From positions 38,278-102,277 of the forward strand of contig NZ_LQIV01000014.1 of assembly GCF_001500125.1 (NCBI RefSeq): a stretch of 64,000 nucleotides of DNA, in the 5' to 3' direction. Origin of the DNA: Mycobacterium sp. IS-1742. Lineage in GTDB: Bacteria; Actinomycetota; Actinomycetes; Mycobacteriales; Mycobacteriaceae. Of the stretch, positions 53,114-62,569 are shown piece by piece (position 1 is the stretch's first letter; every line of letters starts with the position of its first letter). Position numbers and translations under genes: made by a program. The notes below the pieces were generated by a model. The model did not search any database. It was not told where the DNA came from and saw only the letters and a program-made list of their open reading frames with translations.

Positions 53114-53512
53114 ATGAAATTCAGTGGTAATACCGCTCGCCGGGGGATCGCCGGTGTGTTCGCCGGTTGCCTGTTCGGCGGGGTGGCCGCAGCAACCATC
53201 GCGGCACCCACGGCATCGGCCGCGGTGGACTGCTCGGCCAGCGGGGTCGCGAACACCGTCAGTAGCGTGACCGGTTCGGCCCGCCAGTACCTGGCCGACC
53301 ATCCGGGTGCGAACCAGGTGGTGACCGCCGCGATGAGCCAGCCCCGCCCGCAGGCGGAGGCCGACATCCGCGGTTACTTCACCGCCAACCCGCAGGAGTA
53401 CTACGAGCTGCGCGGCATCCTGGCCCCGATCGGCGACACCCAGCGTCAGTGCAACGTGACCGTGCTGTCGCCCGAGCTGGCGTCGGCCTACGACCAGTTC
53501 ATGGCCGGCTGA
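53114..53512 (+). CDS. Secreted mycobacterial heme-binding (MHB) protein
   Basis: This 132-residue protein has a signal peptide (FAGCLFGGVAAATIAAPTASA) and a mature domain with Cys residues in AVDCSASG and RQCNVTVL, enclosing a helical region (ARQYLADHPGANQVVTAAM). This is the MHB/Rv0203-like heme-binding or hemophore fold, with one disulphide. Heme binding itself is inferred from family. The ATG has GAGGAAG eight bases upstream. A hairpin terminator follows the stop. Confidence 0.9.
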   Translation: MKFSGNTARRGIAGVFAGCLFGGVAAATIAAPTASAAVDCSASGVANTVSSVTGSARQYLADHPGANQVVTAAMSQPRPQAEADIRGYFTANPQEYYELRGILAPIGDTQRQCNVTVLSPELASAYDQFMAG

Positions 53513-53525
53513 CCCGCGCACGGAC

Positions 53526-53570
53526 CGACGGCCCGTCATCGCGACCGAGTGTCGCGGCGGCGGGCCGTCG
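53526..53570 (+). terminator. Hairpin terminator after the heme-binding gene
   Basis: A 10-bp perfect stem (53526-53535 with 53561-53570) contains a second 5-bp stem (GCGAC/GTCGC) in its loop and lies 13 bp after the stop codon. The stability and position fit a transcription terminator. Confidence 0.7.
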
Positions 53571-53669
53571 TCGGTTCCCGGTCCGCAGAAGCCGTTTGAG
53601 CCGTTGCCGCGCGGGTAACAAAGAGCTCAACATCTGCAGCTCAACGCAGTACGACCGAGGAGAACCCCG

Positions 53670-53930
53670 ATGGCCGAGCGCGTGCCAGCCCCCGCCGACG
53701 CGACGACCGAGGCGATTGCCACCACCGCGTTGTTCCTGAACTTCACCGCGGTGATCGCGCTCGCGGTGTGCCTTGCCAGTGTCGGTATGTCGGATCTGGC
53801 GGTCGCGGCGATCGCCGGTGCGATCGCGATCGTGAGCTTCGGAGCCAGCATCCTGTGCTTCAGCGCCCAGGCGCGTGAACGCCAACGCCAGGAGATCGCT
53901 CCGGCGCAGGTCGTGCCGGCCACCACCTAG
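53670..53930 (+). CDS. Small two-TM membrane protein
   Basis: This 86-residue protein has two hydrophobic helices (about residues 20-40 and 43-65) joined by a very short loop, and a charged C-terminal tail (ARERQRQE). No family is recognised. It has a GAGGAGAA-type ribosome site just before the ATG at 53670. It is followed 12 bp later by the ZIP transporter gene, so the two may be cotranscribed. Confidence 0.7.
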   Translation: MAERVPAPADATTEAIATTALFLNFTAVIALAVCLASVGMSDLAVAAIAGAIAIVSFGASILCFSAQARERQRQEIAPAQVVPATT

Positions 53931-53942
53931 GCCCCTGCCGCC

Positions 53943-54674
53943 GTGTTGACCGCGGTCTACTTCGGCATGGCGGCATCGAGCGCGCTGGTGTTCGGCGCCG
54001 CGGCCGGGGCGCGGTGGAGCCCGCCGAAGCGGGTGACCGGCGTACTGCTCGCCTTCGCCAGCGGCGCGCTGATCTCGGCTCTGACCTTCGAACTGTTCGA
54101 AGAAGCGTTCGCGATGGCGGGCGGATGGCACGCCGGGCTCGGATTGCTCGCCGGCGCAGCGGCTTTCGTCACGGCCGACACGCTTTTGGACCGCTACGTG
54201 AGTGGGCACGCGGGCCCCGACGCGCGTGAGGTCGCGTCATCGGGCGCACGGCGCGGGGTCGGTCTCGCGCTGCTGGCCGCCGTGACACTCGACGGTGTCC
54301 CGGAGAACGTGGCGCTCGGCGTGTCCCTGGTGGGCGGCGCTTCGCTGTCCCTGCTGGCCGCCATCTTCTTCTCGAACCTGCCCGAATCCCTCGTCGGCGC
54401 GGTGGCGATGCGCAATTCCGGGATGTCCGGTCGCACAGTGATTCTCACGTGGCTGACGTGTGCGGTCCTGCTGGCCGTCGCCGTCGTGCTCGGGCGGGCC
54501 ACGGCAGGGACGCTCAGCGAGGACGTGCTGGCGGTGGCGCTGGCGTTCGCGGGCGGGGCCGTGCTCGCCTCGCTGGCCGACACGCTGATGCCGGAGGCGT
54601 TCGAGCACGGCCGGCCCCTCAACGCGTTCGCGACGGCGGGTGGGTTCTTCCTGTCGTTCATGCTCGCCGCCTGA
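53943..54674 (+). CDS. ZIP-family metal transporter
   Basis: This 243-residue protein has about eight transmembrane helices in ZIP order. The fourth and fifth helices carry LDGVPENVALGVSL and FFSNLPESLVGAVAMR, the ZIP metal-path motifs in which the usual His-Asn-x-Pro-Glu-Gly is varied (no His, no PEG). A late LMPEAFEHG is typical. Zinc or another divalent metal would be moved, but specificity may differ. The start is GTG at 53943. Confidence 0.8.
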   Translation: MLTAVYFGMAASSALVFGAAAGARWSPPKRVTGVLLAFASGALISALTFELFEEAFAMAGGWHAGLGLLAGAAAFVTADTLLDRYVSGHAGPDAREVASSGARRGVGLALLAAVTLDGVPENVALGVSLVGGASLSLLAAIFFSNLPESLVGAVAMRNSGMSGRTVILTWLTCAVLLAVAVVLGRATAGTLSEDVLAVALAFAGGAVLASLADTLMPEAFEHGRPLNAFATAGGFFLSFMLAA

Positions 54675-54695
54675 GGAGGCGGCGTCGCGACAGGG

Positions 54696-55148
54696 TCAGG
54701 GCGTCGGGCCCTTGGCCCGGCCCGGGCCGAACAGTCCACCGAGCTGGCCCAGCATCTCGAGCGGACCCGGCCCCGGTGGTGGCGGCGGGCACGCGGTCCC
54801 GCACGCGCTGAGCTGCCAATTCTGGCAGTCGTTGGTGGTGAAGCTCGCGTCGGTCGGTTCGATACGCACCGATGCCGACTTCTTGGTCAGCGCGTTGTCG
54901 AGCAGCGTGCCGTCGGTGCCGACCCGTTTCCAGTAGCACGCCGAATCGGCGGCGGGACCGCTCGAGGTGTAGGTGCCCGGCATGATGTCGACGCCGACCT
55001 TGTAGGTGCCGTCCTTGTCGATCGCCGACGCGGGTGCCGGCGGGGCGGGCGGCGGTGACGGCTCGGGCTCCGCGCGGGCGGGTCCCGCCGCGGACACGGC
55101 CAGGGTGATCGAGGCGGCGACGGCCGCGGCGAGCCTGGATGCCTTCAT
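54696..55148 (-). CDS. Secreted proline-rich protein, unknown function
   Basis: This 150-residue protein has a signal peptide (RLAAAVAASITLAVSAAGPARA), a Pro-rich linker, a small domain with GTYKVGVDIMPGTYTSSGP and SACYWKRVG, and further Cys residues in TNDCQNWQLSACGTAC. The pattern of YxVGxDIxPGxYxS resembles secreted mycobacterial proteins of unknown function. It is exported and probably disulphide-bonded. The ATG at 55148 is supported by a weak GGGG. It converges on the ZIP gene. Confidence 0.8.
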   Translation of the reverse strand: MKASRLAAAVAASITLAVSAAGPARAEPEPSPPPAPPAPASAIDKDGTYKVGVDIMPGTYTSSGPAADSACYWKRVGTDGTLLDNALTKKSASVRIEPTDASFTTNDCQNWQLSACGTACPPPPPGPGPLEMLGQLGGLFGPGRAKGPTP

Positions 55149-55329
55149 GCCCCGGGATCGTACAGCTAGCCAGGCTAAGCGTCACAGCAGGCTGTGACCC
55201 AGGTCACTCTCAGTGCGCCGTCGTGATCGCCGTCTCCGCTGGTGAGGGGCTGCTGCGAGAGGCATTTAAATACACTAAGGTTCCTGTTTATACTGGCTAA
55301 GTTTTTAGCGGAGTCAAGGAGGAGCAAAC

Positions 55330-55485
55330 GTGCCCACAGTGGCGATGAGCTGCACAGACGGGGTCTCGACCGCGTCATCGTGGGCACGGGAAACGGGTCG
55401 CGGTGTCGCATCCGTCGCTCCTCTGCGAGAGGATACCGCCGCGCCGAGTGGCGAGACCATGTTCCGTGTGGCCGGTCGAGCGTGA
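55330..55485 (+). CDS. 51-residue small ORF with strong ribosome site upstream of mmpS
   Basis: GTG at 55330 follows AAGGAGGAG by five bases, the best ribosome site in this part of the window. The frame runs 51 codons (MPTVAMSCTDGVSTASSWAR at the start) and stops 33 bp before mmpS. It has no signal or membrane segment and one Cys. The strength of the site suggests a translated small protein or a leader that controls the downstream operon. An AT-rich promoter-like patch lies at about 55262-55310. Confidence 0.55.
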   Translation: MPTVAMSCTDGVSTASSWARETGRGVASVAPLREDTAAPSGETMFRVAGRA

Positions 55486-55518
55486 CGACGAGCCACCGAC
55501 TGTCGGGGAAATAACACA

Positions 55519-55947
55519 ATGTTGAGTGTCGCCAAGAAGGCGTGGATACCACTGCTCATCGTGGTCGTGGTGCTGATTGCGGGATTCACCGTGCACCGCA
55601 TCCGGGGCTTCTTCGGATCGGATGGCATCACGGTCACGCCCAGGGTGTTCGCCGACGATCCCGAACCGTTCGACCCCAAGGTGGTCCGGTACGAGATCAC
55701 CGGTAGCGGCAGCTACGCCAACATCAACTACCTCGACCTCGACGCCAAACCGCAGCGGCTCGACAGCACAGCCATTCCGTGGGCGCTGACCCTCCAGACG
55801 ACGGAGGCCTCCGCCGCGCCCAACATCGTCGCCCAGGGCGACGGCGATTCCATCACCTGTCGAATCATCGTCGACGACGAGGTGAAAGACGAGAGGACCG
55901 CAACCGGCGTGAACGCGCTGACCTACTGCTTCGTGAAGTCCGCATGA
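55519..55947 (+). CDS. MmpS-family membrane protein
   Basis: This 142-residue protein has one N-terminal transmembrane helix ([20 protein letters not shown]) and a periplasmic beta-sandwich domain with [18 protein letters not shown] and [17 protein letters not shown], ending in a Cys, as in MmpS accessory proteins. MmpS works with MmpL in export of glycolipids or siderophores. Its stop overlaps the mmpL start by 4 bp (ATGA). It is probably the second gene of an operon starting with the small ORF. Confidence 0.95.
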   Translation: MLSVAKKAWIPLLIVVVVLIAGFTVHRIRGFFGSDGITVTPRVFADDPEPFDPKVVRYEITGSGSYANINYLDLDAKPQRLDSTAIPWALTLQTTEASAAPNIVAQGDGDSITCRIIVDDEVKDERTATGVNALTYCFVKSA

Positions 55948-58853
55948 GCGCGCCCACGACCGGCGCGCCCACCGAGGCGTTCCCGCCGGCGAAGCCCCAT
56001 CGCCGGCCGTTGCTCCCGCGAATGATCCGCACGCTGGCCGTGCCGATCATCCTCGGCTGGATCGCGATCATCGCGGTTCTCAACGTGATCGTGCCCCAGC
56101 TCGAAGAGGTCGGGCAGATGCGCGCGGTGTCGATGAGCCCGCACGACGCCCCGGCGATGATCTCGATGCAGCGGGTCGGCGAGGTCTTCGAAGAGGGCGA
56201 CTCCGACAGCAACGTCATGATCGTGCTCGAAGGCCAGGAGCCGCTCGGGGACGAGGCGCACGCGTTCTACGACCAGATGATCGACCGCCTGGAAGCCGAC
56301 ACCAAGCACGTCCAGTCGGTGCAGGACTTCTGGAGCGATCCGATGACCGCCTCGGGATCGCAGAGCAACGACGGCAAGGCCGCCTACGTCCAGGTGAAGC
56401 TGGCCGGTAACCAGGGCGAGGCGCTGGCCAACGAATCGGTGGAAGCGGTCCAGAGCATCGTCGGAAGCCTCGAGCCGCCGCCGGGCGTCAAGGCCTTCGT
56501 GACCGGTCCCGCGGCTCTGGCCGCCGATCAGCACATCGCAGGCGACCGCAGTATGCGCCTGATCGAGGCGGTCACGTTCACGGTGATCATCGTGATGCTG
56601 CTGCTCGTGTACCGGTCGATCGTCACGGTGATCCTGATGCTCATCACCGTGGTGCTGTCGCTGGCGGCCGCCCGCGGGGTGGTGTCGTTCCTCGGCTACC
56701 ACGAGATCATCGGGCTCTCGACGTTCGCCACGAACCTCCTTGTGACGCTGGCGATCGCGGCGGCCACCGACTACGCGATCTTCCTGATCGGCCGATACCA
56801 GGAAGCCCGCGGTCTCGGCGAGGACAAGGAGACCGCGTTCTACACGATGTTCCACGGCACCGCGCACGTCGTGGTCGGGTCGGGTCTGACGATCGCCGGC
56901 GCCACGTTCTGCCTCAGCTTCACCCGGCTGCCGTACTTCCAGACCCTGGGCGTCCCGCTGGCGATCGGTATGGTCGTCGTGGTACTCACGTCGCTGACGC
57001 TGGGTTCCGCCGTGATCACCGTCGCGAGCAAGTTCGGGCTGCTCGAGCCCAAACGTGCGATGCGCGTGCGCGGTTGGCGCAAGATCGGCGCCGCGACCGT
57101 GCGCTGGCCCGGACCGATCCTGATCGCCACCATCGCGCTGTCGCTGATCGGGCTGCTCACGCTGCCGGGCTACCGGACGAACTACAACGACCGCAACTAC
57201 CTGCCCGCCGACCTGCCGGCCAACGAGGGCTACGCGGCGGCGGACCGGCACTTCTCCAACGCCCGGATGAACCCGGAGCTGTTGATGGTCGAGAGCGACC
57301 ACGATCTGCGGAACTCCGCGGACTTCCTGGTGATCAACAAGATCTCCAAGGCGATCTTCGGTGTCGAGGGCATCTCCCGGGTGCAGTCCATCACCCGTCC
57401 GGACGGCAAGCCCATCTCGAATACGTCGATCCCGTTCCTGATCGGTATGCAGGGCACCCAGCAGAAGCTCACCGAGAAGTACAACGAGGACCTCACGGCC
57501 CAGATGCTCAAACAGGCCGAGGACATGCAGACGACCATCGACAACATGGAGACGATGCAGGGCATCACCGTGCAGATGGCCGACGTCACCCACAGCATGG
57601 TCGCCAAGATGAAGGACATGACGGTCGACGTGGCCGAATTGCGCGACCACATCGCCAATTTCGACGACTTCTTCCGGCCGATCCGCAACTACTTCTACTG
57701 GGAACCGCACTGCTACAACATCCCGGTCTGCTTCGCGATGCGCTCGGTGTTCGACACCCTCGACGGCATCAACGTGATGACCGACGACATCCGGGCGATC
57801 ATCCCCGACATGGAACGTCTCGATGCGCTGATGCCGCAGATGGTCGCGCTGATGCCGAAGATGATCCAGACGATGAAGACCATGAAGGTCATGATGCTGA
57901 ACATGTATTCCACGCAGAAGGGAATGCAGGATCAGGCGGCCGAGATGCAGGGCGACACGACCGTCATGGGTGAGGCGTTCGACGCGTCGATGAACGACGA
58001 CTCGTTCTACCTGCCGCCCGAGGTCTTCGACAACGCCGACTTCAAACGCGGTATGGAGCAGTTCATCTCGCCGGACGGCAAGTCGGTGCGCTTCATCATC
58101 AGCCATGACGGCGACCCGCTGACCCCCGAGGGCATCGCCAAGATCGACAAGATCGAGACCGCGGCCAAGGAGGCCATCAAGGGCACCCCGCTGGAGGGGT
58201 CGACGATCTACCTCGGTGGCAGCGCCGCGATGTTCAAGGATATGAACGACGGCAACACCTACGACCTGCTGATCGCCGCGATCGCCTCGCTCGCACTGAT
58301 TTTCATCATCATGCTGATCATCACCCGCAGCGTGGTCGCGTCGGCGGTGATCGTCGGCACGGTGGTGTTGTCACTGGGTGCGTCGTTCGGTCTGTCGGTG
58401 CTCATCTGGCAGCACATCATCGGGATCGAACTGCACTGGATGGTGATGGCGATGTCGGTCATCATCCTGCTGGCGGTCGGTGCGGACTACAACCTGCTGC
58501 TGGTCTCCCGACTCAAAGAGGAGATCCACGCCGGCCTGCGGACCGGCATCATCCGGGCGATGGGTGGCAGTGGTTCGGTGGTGACCGCGGCGGGTCTGGT
58601 GTTCGCGTTCACGATGATCTCGATGGCGGTCAGTGAACTGACGGTGATCGCCCAGGTGGGCACCACCATCGGCCTCGGCCTGCTGTTCGACACCCTGGTC
58701 ATCCGCGCCTTCATGACGCCGTCGATCGCGGCGCTGCTGGGCAAGTGGTTCTGGTGGCCGCAGCAGGTGCGCAACACGCCGGTGCCGTCGCCGTGGCCGT
58801 CGCCGGGTTCCGGGCCCCCGCCGAGGGCCCCCGAGCCGGTCGGCAGCGTCTGA
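55944..58853 (+). CDS. MmpL-family RND transporter
   Basis: This 969-residue protein has the MmpL layout: a helix near residues 30-55, a first periplasmic domain, five helices (from [19 protein letters not shown] onward) including the proton-relay region [19 protein letters not shown], a second large periplasmic domain with a coiled-coil rich in Met ([18 protein letters not shown]), and a second set of helices with [15 protein letters not shown]. The coiled coil is characteristic of the MmpL4/5-like subgroup. With mmpS it would export a lipid or siderophore. The C-terminus ends in a short Pro-rich tail. Confidence 0.96.
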   Translation: MSAPTTGAPTEAFPPAKPHRRPLLPRMIRTLAVPIILGWIAIIAVLNVIVPQLEEVGQMRAVSMSPHDAPAMISMQRVGEVFEEGDSDSNVMIVLEGQEPLGDEAHAFYDQMIDRLEADTKHVQSVQDFWSDPMTASGSQSNDGKAAYVQVKLAGNQGEALANESVEAVQSIVGSLEPPPGVKAFVTGPAALAADQHIAGDRSMRLIEAVTFTVIIVMLLLVYRSIVTVILMLITVVLSLAAARGVVSFLGYHEIIGLSTFATNLLVTLAIAAATDYAIFLIGRYQEARGLGEDKETAFYTMFHGTAHVVVGSGLTIAGATFCLSFTRLPYFQTLGVPLAIGMVVVVLTSLTLGSAVITVASKFGLLEPKRAMRVRGWRKIGAATVRWPGPILIATIALSLIGLLTLPGYRTNYNDRNYLPADLPANEGYAAADRHFSNARMNPELLMVESDHDLRNSADFLVINKISKAIFGVEGISRVQSITRPDGKPISNTSIPFLIGMQGTQQKLTEKYNEDLTAQMLKQAEDMQTTIDNMETMQGITVQMADVTHSMVAKMKDMTVDVAELRDHIANFDDFFRPIRNYFYWEPHCYNIPVCFAMRSVFDTLDGINVMTDDIRAIIPDMERLDALMPQMVALMPKMIQTMKTMKVMMLNMYSTQKGMQDQAAEMQGDTTVMGEAFDASMNDDSFYLPPEVFDNADFKRGMEQFISPDGKSVRFIISHDGDPLTPEGIAKIDKIETAAKEAIKGTPLEGSTIYLGGSAAMFKDMNDGNTYDLLIAAIASLALIFIIMLIITRSVVASAVIVGTVVLSLGASFGLSVLIWQHIIGIELHWMVMAMSVIILLAVGADYNLLLVSRLKEEIHAGLRTGIIRAMGGSGSVVTAAGLVFAFTMISMAVSELTVIAQVGTTIGLGLLFDTLVIRAFMTPSIAALLGKWFWWPQQVRNTPVPSPWPSPGSGPPPRAPEPVGSV

Positions 58854-58857
58854 CGAC

Positions 58858-58893
58858 AAGGTGCGCGCGCTACCCCAGTAGCGTGCGCACCTT
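58858..58893. terminator. Bidirectional hairpin after mmpL
   Basis: An inverted repeat with outer arms 58858-58866 and 58885-58893 and an inner CGCTA/TAGCG pair sits five bp after the mmpL stop and covers the end of the convergent GDSL hydrolase gene. It likely ends both transcripts. Confidence 0.65.
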
Positions 58894-59526
58894 CGCGGCC
58901 AGCGCCACCCCGAGGTCCCGGTTGTTCTGCTCGGTGAAGTGGATGCCGTCGACCCCGTCGGTGCTGATGGCCGAGCCGGCGTCGAAGAAGTCGACCTTCA
59001 TGTGCGAGGCCAGCGCCGAATAGGCGGTCGCCAGTGCATCGGTCTTCTCCTGTCCTCCCGCGAAGATCAGGTCGAACCACGGATGCGGGATCGCCGCCAG
59101 CGGTGGTGGGGAGACGACGAGGGTGCGCGGCGCGGGGTACACGGTGCCCACGCCGCCCGCGGCCGTGAGCACCTGGTTGACCAGGATGCCCATCCCCATG
59201 GCGATGTCCAGCGGTTCGCGGTGGAGGTAGGCCTTCGTGTCGTTGGTGCCGAGCATGAGGATGACCAGGTCGAGCGGCAGGTGGCTGGCCAGACAGGCCG
59301 GCAGGTAGGCCGCGCCGTTGAGGCGCGGATCGCTGGGATCGTCGGCCGTGGTGGTGCGGGCGCTGAGCCCCTCCTCGATCACGGTGTAGTCGGCGCCCAG
59401 GTCGTCGGCGAGCACACCGGTCCAGCGCACGTCGCGCGGATAGCGTTCGGTGGGCACCCCGTCCTCGACCGGGACCCACCCCCAGGTCAGCGAGTCACCG
59501 AAGCACAGAACGCGTTTCACGGCCAT
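58870..59526 (-). CDS. SGNH/GDSL-family hydrolase
   Basis: This 218-residue protein starts with RVLCFGDSLTWGWVPVEDG (block I, nucleophile Ser in GDS), has block III in ILMLGTNDTKAYL (GTND) and block V in DGIHFTEQNN (DxxH). It is an esterase or lipase without a signal peptide, close to the bacterial arylesterase/TesA-like group. The acyl substrate is unknown. The ATG at 59526 is used. It converges on mmpL. Confidence 0.93.
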   Translation of the reverse strand: MAVKRVLCFGDSLTWGWVPVEDGVPTERYPRDVRWTGVLADDLGADYTVIEEGLSARTTTADDPSDPRLNGAAYLPACLASHLPLDLVILMLGTNDTKAYLHREPLDIAMGMGILVNQVLTAAGGVGTVYPAPRTLVVSPPPLAAIPHPWFDLIFAGGQEKTDALATAYSALASHMKVDFFDAGSAISTDGVDGIHFTEQNNRDLGVALAAKVRTLLG

Positions 59527-59611
59527 GGGACGACCGTAGCGCCGGCAGCGGGCCTCGGAAGGGATTATCGGGGCGGGTTACCCTCGTGGAGTCGACGAGA
59601 GGGGCAGGCCC

Positions 59612-60448
59612 GTGGCCGGAAGAACGATCGTCATCACCGGGGCCAGTGACGGTGTGGGCGCCGCCGCGGCGAAACGCCTGAGCCGCAGCGGCGAGAACGT
59701 CGTGGTGGTCGGGCGCTCCCCGCAGAAGACCGCGGCCGTGGCCGGCGCGCTGGGCGTGGATTCGCACGTCGCCGACTTCGCCGATCTCGCGCAGGTACGC
59801 GACCTCGCGCACCGGCTGCTCGAGGCGTACCCGCGGATCGACGTGCTGGCCAACAACGCCGGCGGGATGATGAACAGCCGCGAGACCACCGTCGACGGCT
59901 TCGAGAAGACCTTCCAGGTCAACCACCTCGCCCCGCTGCTGCTCACCACGCTGCTGCTCGACCGGCTCGTGGAGTGCCGCGCCTCGGTGCTCAACACCTC
60001 GAGCATGGCCAACAAGTTCGCCCGGGTCGACTTCGACGATCTCGACGCGGTGCAGGATCAGCACGGGTCGATCGCCTACGGCTCGTCGAAGCTGGCGAAC
60101 ATCCTGTTCACGAAGGAACTGCACCGCCGGTACCACGGGGCCGGAATCTCCACGGCGGCATTCCATCCCGGGCCGGTCGCGTCGAACTTCAGCGCCGAGG
60201 TGAACAATCCGCTGTTCGGACTGCTCTACCGCAGCCCGCTGCGGCACGTGGCGCTGATCGGGACCGAACAGGGCAGCGACGAACTGGTGTGGCTGGCGTC
60301 GGCGACGCCGGGCGCGGACTGGGAATCCGGGCAGTACTACTACAAGCACAAGGTGGCCAAGGCGAACAAGATCGCCGACGACGCCGGGGCGGCCGAACGG
60401 CTGTGGGACCGCAGTCTCGAACTGCTGAGCGCGAAGGCGGTGTCATGA
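59612..60448 (+). CDS. Short-chain dehydrogenase/reductase (retinol dehydrogenase-like)
   Basis: This 278-residue SDR has [18 protein letters not shown], the NAG motif VLANNAGG, Ser in [10 protein letters not shown] and [11 protein letters not shown] with the Tyr-x3-Lys pair. The long substrate-loop pattern and [11 protein letters not shown] resemble retinol-dehydrogenase-like SDRs. It uses NAD(P). The stop overlaps the SRPBCC gene start by 4 bp (ATGA), so they are coupled; the substrate may be a lipophilic molecule bound by the partner. Confidence 0.93.
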   Translation: MAGRTIVITGASDGVGAAAAKRLSRSGENVVVVGRSPQKTAAVAGALGVDSHVADFADLAQVRDLAHRLLEAYPRIDVLANNAGGMMNSRETTVDGFEKTFQVNHLAPLLLTTLLLDRLVECRASVLNTSSMANKFARVDFDDLDAVQDQHGSIAYGSSKLANILFTKELHRRYHGAGISTAAFHPGPVASNFSAEVNNPLFGLLYRSPLRHVALIGTEQGSDELVWLASATPGADWESGQYYYKHKVAKANKIADDAGAAERLWDRSLELLSAKAVS

Positions 60449-60912
60449 CTGTTTCCGTGGTGGACAACGGGCCGGGTCAGGTCAGCAGGTCCGTCGAGGT
60501 CGACGCCGCGGTCGCCGAGGTGTTCGCGTTGGTCGCCGATCCTCGGCGACACCACGAGTTCGACGGGTCGGGCACGGTGGGCGACAACATCGATGGCCCC
60601 GCGAAACTCGTTGCCGGATCCCGGTTCTCGACGAAGATGCGGATGTTCGGACTGCCGTACCGGATCACCAGCACCGTGACCGCCCTCAATCCGGATCGGC
60701 TGGTCGAGTGGCGGCATCCGTTCGGCCATCACTGGCGGTTCGAGTTCGAGGAGATCGCGCCGACGCGGACGCGGGTGACCGAGACCTTCGACTTCCGCGA
60801 CACGGGTGCGCTCAAGGACCGGATCGGCTACTACGAGCGGACGGGTTTCGCGAAGCGCAACGCGACGGGCATCGAGGCGACGCTGCGCCGGTTGCGCGAG
60901 CGGTTCGCCTGA
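60445..60912 (+). CDS. SRPBCC (START-like) family protein
   Basis: This 155-residue protein has the helix-grip fold pattern: [20 protein letters not shown] at the start, [20 protein letters not shown] and TRVTETFDF, and a C-terminal helix ([16 protein letters not shown]). Members bind hydrophobic ligands in a deep pocket, as polyketide cyclases and lipid-binding proteins. Coupled to the SDR gene. It converges on the TetR gene at 60914, only one base away. Confidence 0.9.
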   Translation: MTVSVVDNGPGQVSRSVEVDAAVAEVFALVADPRRHHEFDGSGTVGDNIDGPAKLVAGSRFSTKMRMFGLPYRITSTVTALNPDRLVEWRHPFGHHWRFEFEEIAPTRTRVTETFDFRDTGALKDRIGYYERTGFAKRNATGIEATLRRLRERFA

Positions 60913-60913
60913 G

Positions 60914-61525
60914 TCAGCGGGTGGGCTGGCGCTGTTCGCGGCGCTTCGTGGCCACCGGTGGAAGTGGTTCGGTGGCAGCGGGATTGAGCGCGTCGAACAT
61001 CAGGCTGAGGTAGCGCCGCCGCGCCGGGCGGGGCTGGTTCATCGCGACCGAGGCCGTGGTCACCATCGCCACGAACGTCGCCACGTCGTCGGGGGTGAGG
61101 TCGGGCCGCAGCGCACCCGTCGCCTGGGCCTGCATGATCATGTCGTCGAACTGCTCGCGGTCGCGGGTGAACAACTGCGCGGTGAGGTCCGCGAGGTCGC
61201 CGATCGAGGTCAGCAGCGGACGCTGACGGAACATGACCTCCTCGAGATGGGCGAGTGCGTCGATGAACGCCGCCCGCGGGGCATCGCGGCCGAGCGCGAG
61301 AATCGCGGGGGTGATGTCGGTGACGACGATGTCCTCGTAGACCGCGGCGGCCAGGGCCCTGCGGTTCGGAAAGTGGCGGTAGAGGGTGGCATTCGCGACG
61401 CCGGCGGCTTCGGCCACCTGGCTCAGCGTGGCGTTGTCACCGTCGCGGCCGAACACCTCGCGGGCGGCGGCGACGATGCGGTGGACATTGGCGAACGCGT
61501 CCGAGCGGCGATTGCGCGGAGTCAC
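60914..61525 (-). CDS. TetR-family transcriptional regulator
   Basis: This 203-residue regulator has the helix-turn-helix in LSQVAEAAGVANATLYRHF with NRRALAAAVYEDI, and a ligand-binding C-terminal domain (LFTRDREQFDDMIMQAQATG). I chose GTG at 61525; a GTG at 61534 is also possible. The frame stays open further upstream to 61651, but that part is out of character and lacks a ribosome site. It ends against the SDR/SRPBCC pair, which may be its target or merely its neighbour. Confidence 0.9.
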   Translation of the reverse strand: MTPRNRRSDAFANVHRIVAAAREVFGRDGDNATLSQVAEAAGVANATLYRHFPNRRALAAAVYEDIVVTDITPAILALGRDAPRAAFIDALAHLEEVMFRQRPLLTSIGDLADLTAQLFTRDREQFDDMIMQAQATGALRPDLTPDDVATFVAMVTTASVAMNQPRPARRRYLSLMFDALNPAATEPLPPVATKRREQRQPTR

Positions 61526-61657
61526 CCTCGCCACTCTCCCCGATCCTGCACGCGCAAATGGTAGCGCGCTCCCGGATACACGGGCCGCTTCGTGCGTTTG
61601 CGCAACGCCGTGGCGGGTTTTCGGGTCTCGGGCCGCCACCACGTCACGCAAGTCCGG

Positions 61658-62500
61658 CTACGGGGCGTCCGCGCGCGTCGACAGCACGGTCACGGCATCG
61701 GCCACCGCATGCGGCGCGTCGAGGGCCACGAACGTCCTCGCGTCGGCCGCCTCGACCATCGTCGCGTCGGGGAACTGCGCGGCCAGTCGTCGGCCCAGCG
61801 CGGGAGTGAAGCAGCGGTCGCGCATACCCCAGACCAGCCGCACCGGCTTGTGGAACCGGGGCAGGCGAGCCGCCACCTCGGTCAGATCCGTTGCGGCGAC
61901 GTGCCTCAACAGGGTGGCGAGATTCGCCCGGACACCCGCGTTCGTCCTACAAGGCTCCAGCCACGACGCGGTGAGTTCCGGATGCGGCCGGCTGAGCAGC
62001 CCGTAGCCGAAGGGGGAATGACGCAGCGCGCGGACGCGCATCAGTTCGGTCAGCACCTTGATCGACACCTGCCCGCGCAGCACCGCGAAGACGACGTTGA
62101 ACGGGAACGGCGGGAACTTGTCGAACGCATCGCAGTTCGTGAGCACGAGCCGGCCGACCACGTCCGGGTAGGCATCGACCACCAGCTGGCAGATCGCGCC
62201 GCCGGTGTCGTTGCCCACCAGCGTGACATCGCGCAGTCCCAGCGCGGTGACGAGGTCGCGGACCATCGCGGCCACACTCGCCGGCGACAGTTCGGATTCG
62301 ACGGGAATGCGGTGCGATCCGAGCGGCCAATCGGGAAGCACACACCGGAAACCCTTGTCCGCCAGGATCTCCGCGACAGGATCCCACAGCCGGTGGTCGA
62401 CGAGTGCGCCGTGGACGAACACCACCGGCGGGAACGCGGAGTCCTCCGGACCGGTGACGCGGTACTCGATGGTTGCGGTCGGCAAGGTGAGGGTGGGCAT
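61658..62500 (-). CDS. Alpha/beta hydrolase with Asp nucleophile elbow
   Basis: This 280-residue protein has the fold motif VVFVHGALVDHRLWDPV (oxyanion HG), an elbow VTLVGNDTGGAICQLV in which the nucleophile is Asp instead of Ser, and a possible late catalytic His in ALDAPHAVAD. An Asp elbow is the mark of haloalkane dehalogenases and epoxide hydrolases. The cap domain contains RVRALRHSPFGYG. It is divergent from a TetR gene at 62562, which may regulate it. Confidence 0.88.
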   Translation of the reverse strand: MPTLTLPTATIEYRVTGPEDSAFPPVVFVHGALVDHRLWDPVAEILADKGFRCVLPDWPLGSHRIPVESELSPASVAAMVRDLVTALGLRDVTLVGNDTGGAICQLVVDAYPDVVGRLVLTNCDAFDKFPPFPFNVVFAVLRGQVSIKVLTELMRVRALRHSPFGYGLLSRPHPELTASWLEPCRTNAGVRANLATLLRHVAATDLTEVAARLPRFHKPVRLVWGMRDRCFTPALGRRLAAQFPDATMVEAADARTFVALDAPHAVADAVTVLSTRADAP

Positions 62501-62537
62501 GTCGGTTACCCTTCATCGTGACATTTACGAACACCTG

Positions 62538-62569
62538 GTATGAAAGTTACGTGCAGACTGTATGAAAGT
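62538..62569. repeat. 10-bp direct repeat overlapping the TetR start
   Basis: GTATGAAAGT occurs at 62538-62547 and again at 62560-62569, a 22-bp spacing (two helical turns). The second copy includes the ATG of the TetR gene. Between two divergent genes, such a pair fits an autoregulatory operator. Confidence 0.5.

Noticed and set aside
55923..58106. 727-codon minus-strand frame opposite mmpL
   Set aside because: It is His/Arg/Val-rich antisense sequence with no domain, opposite a clear MmpL.
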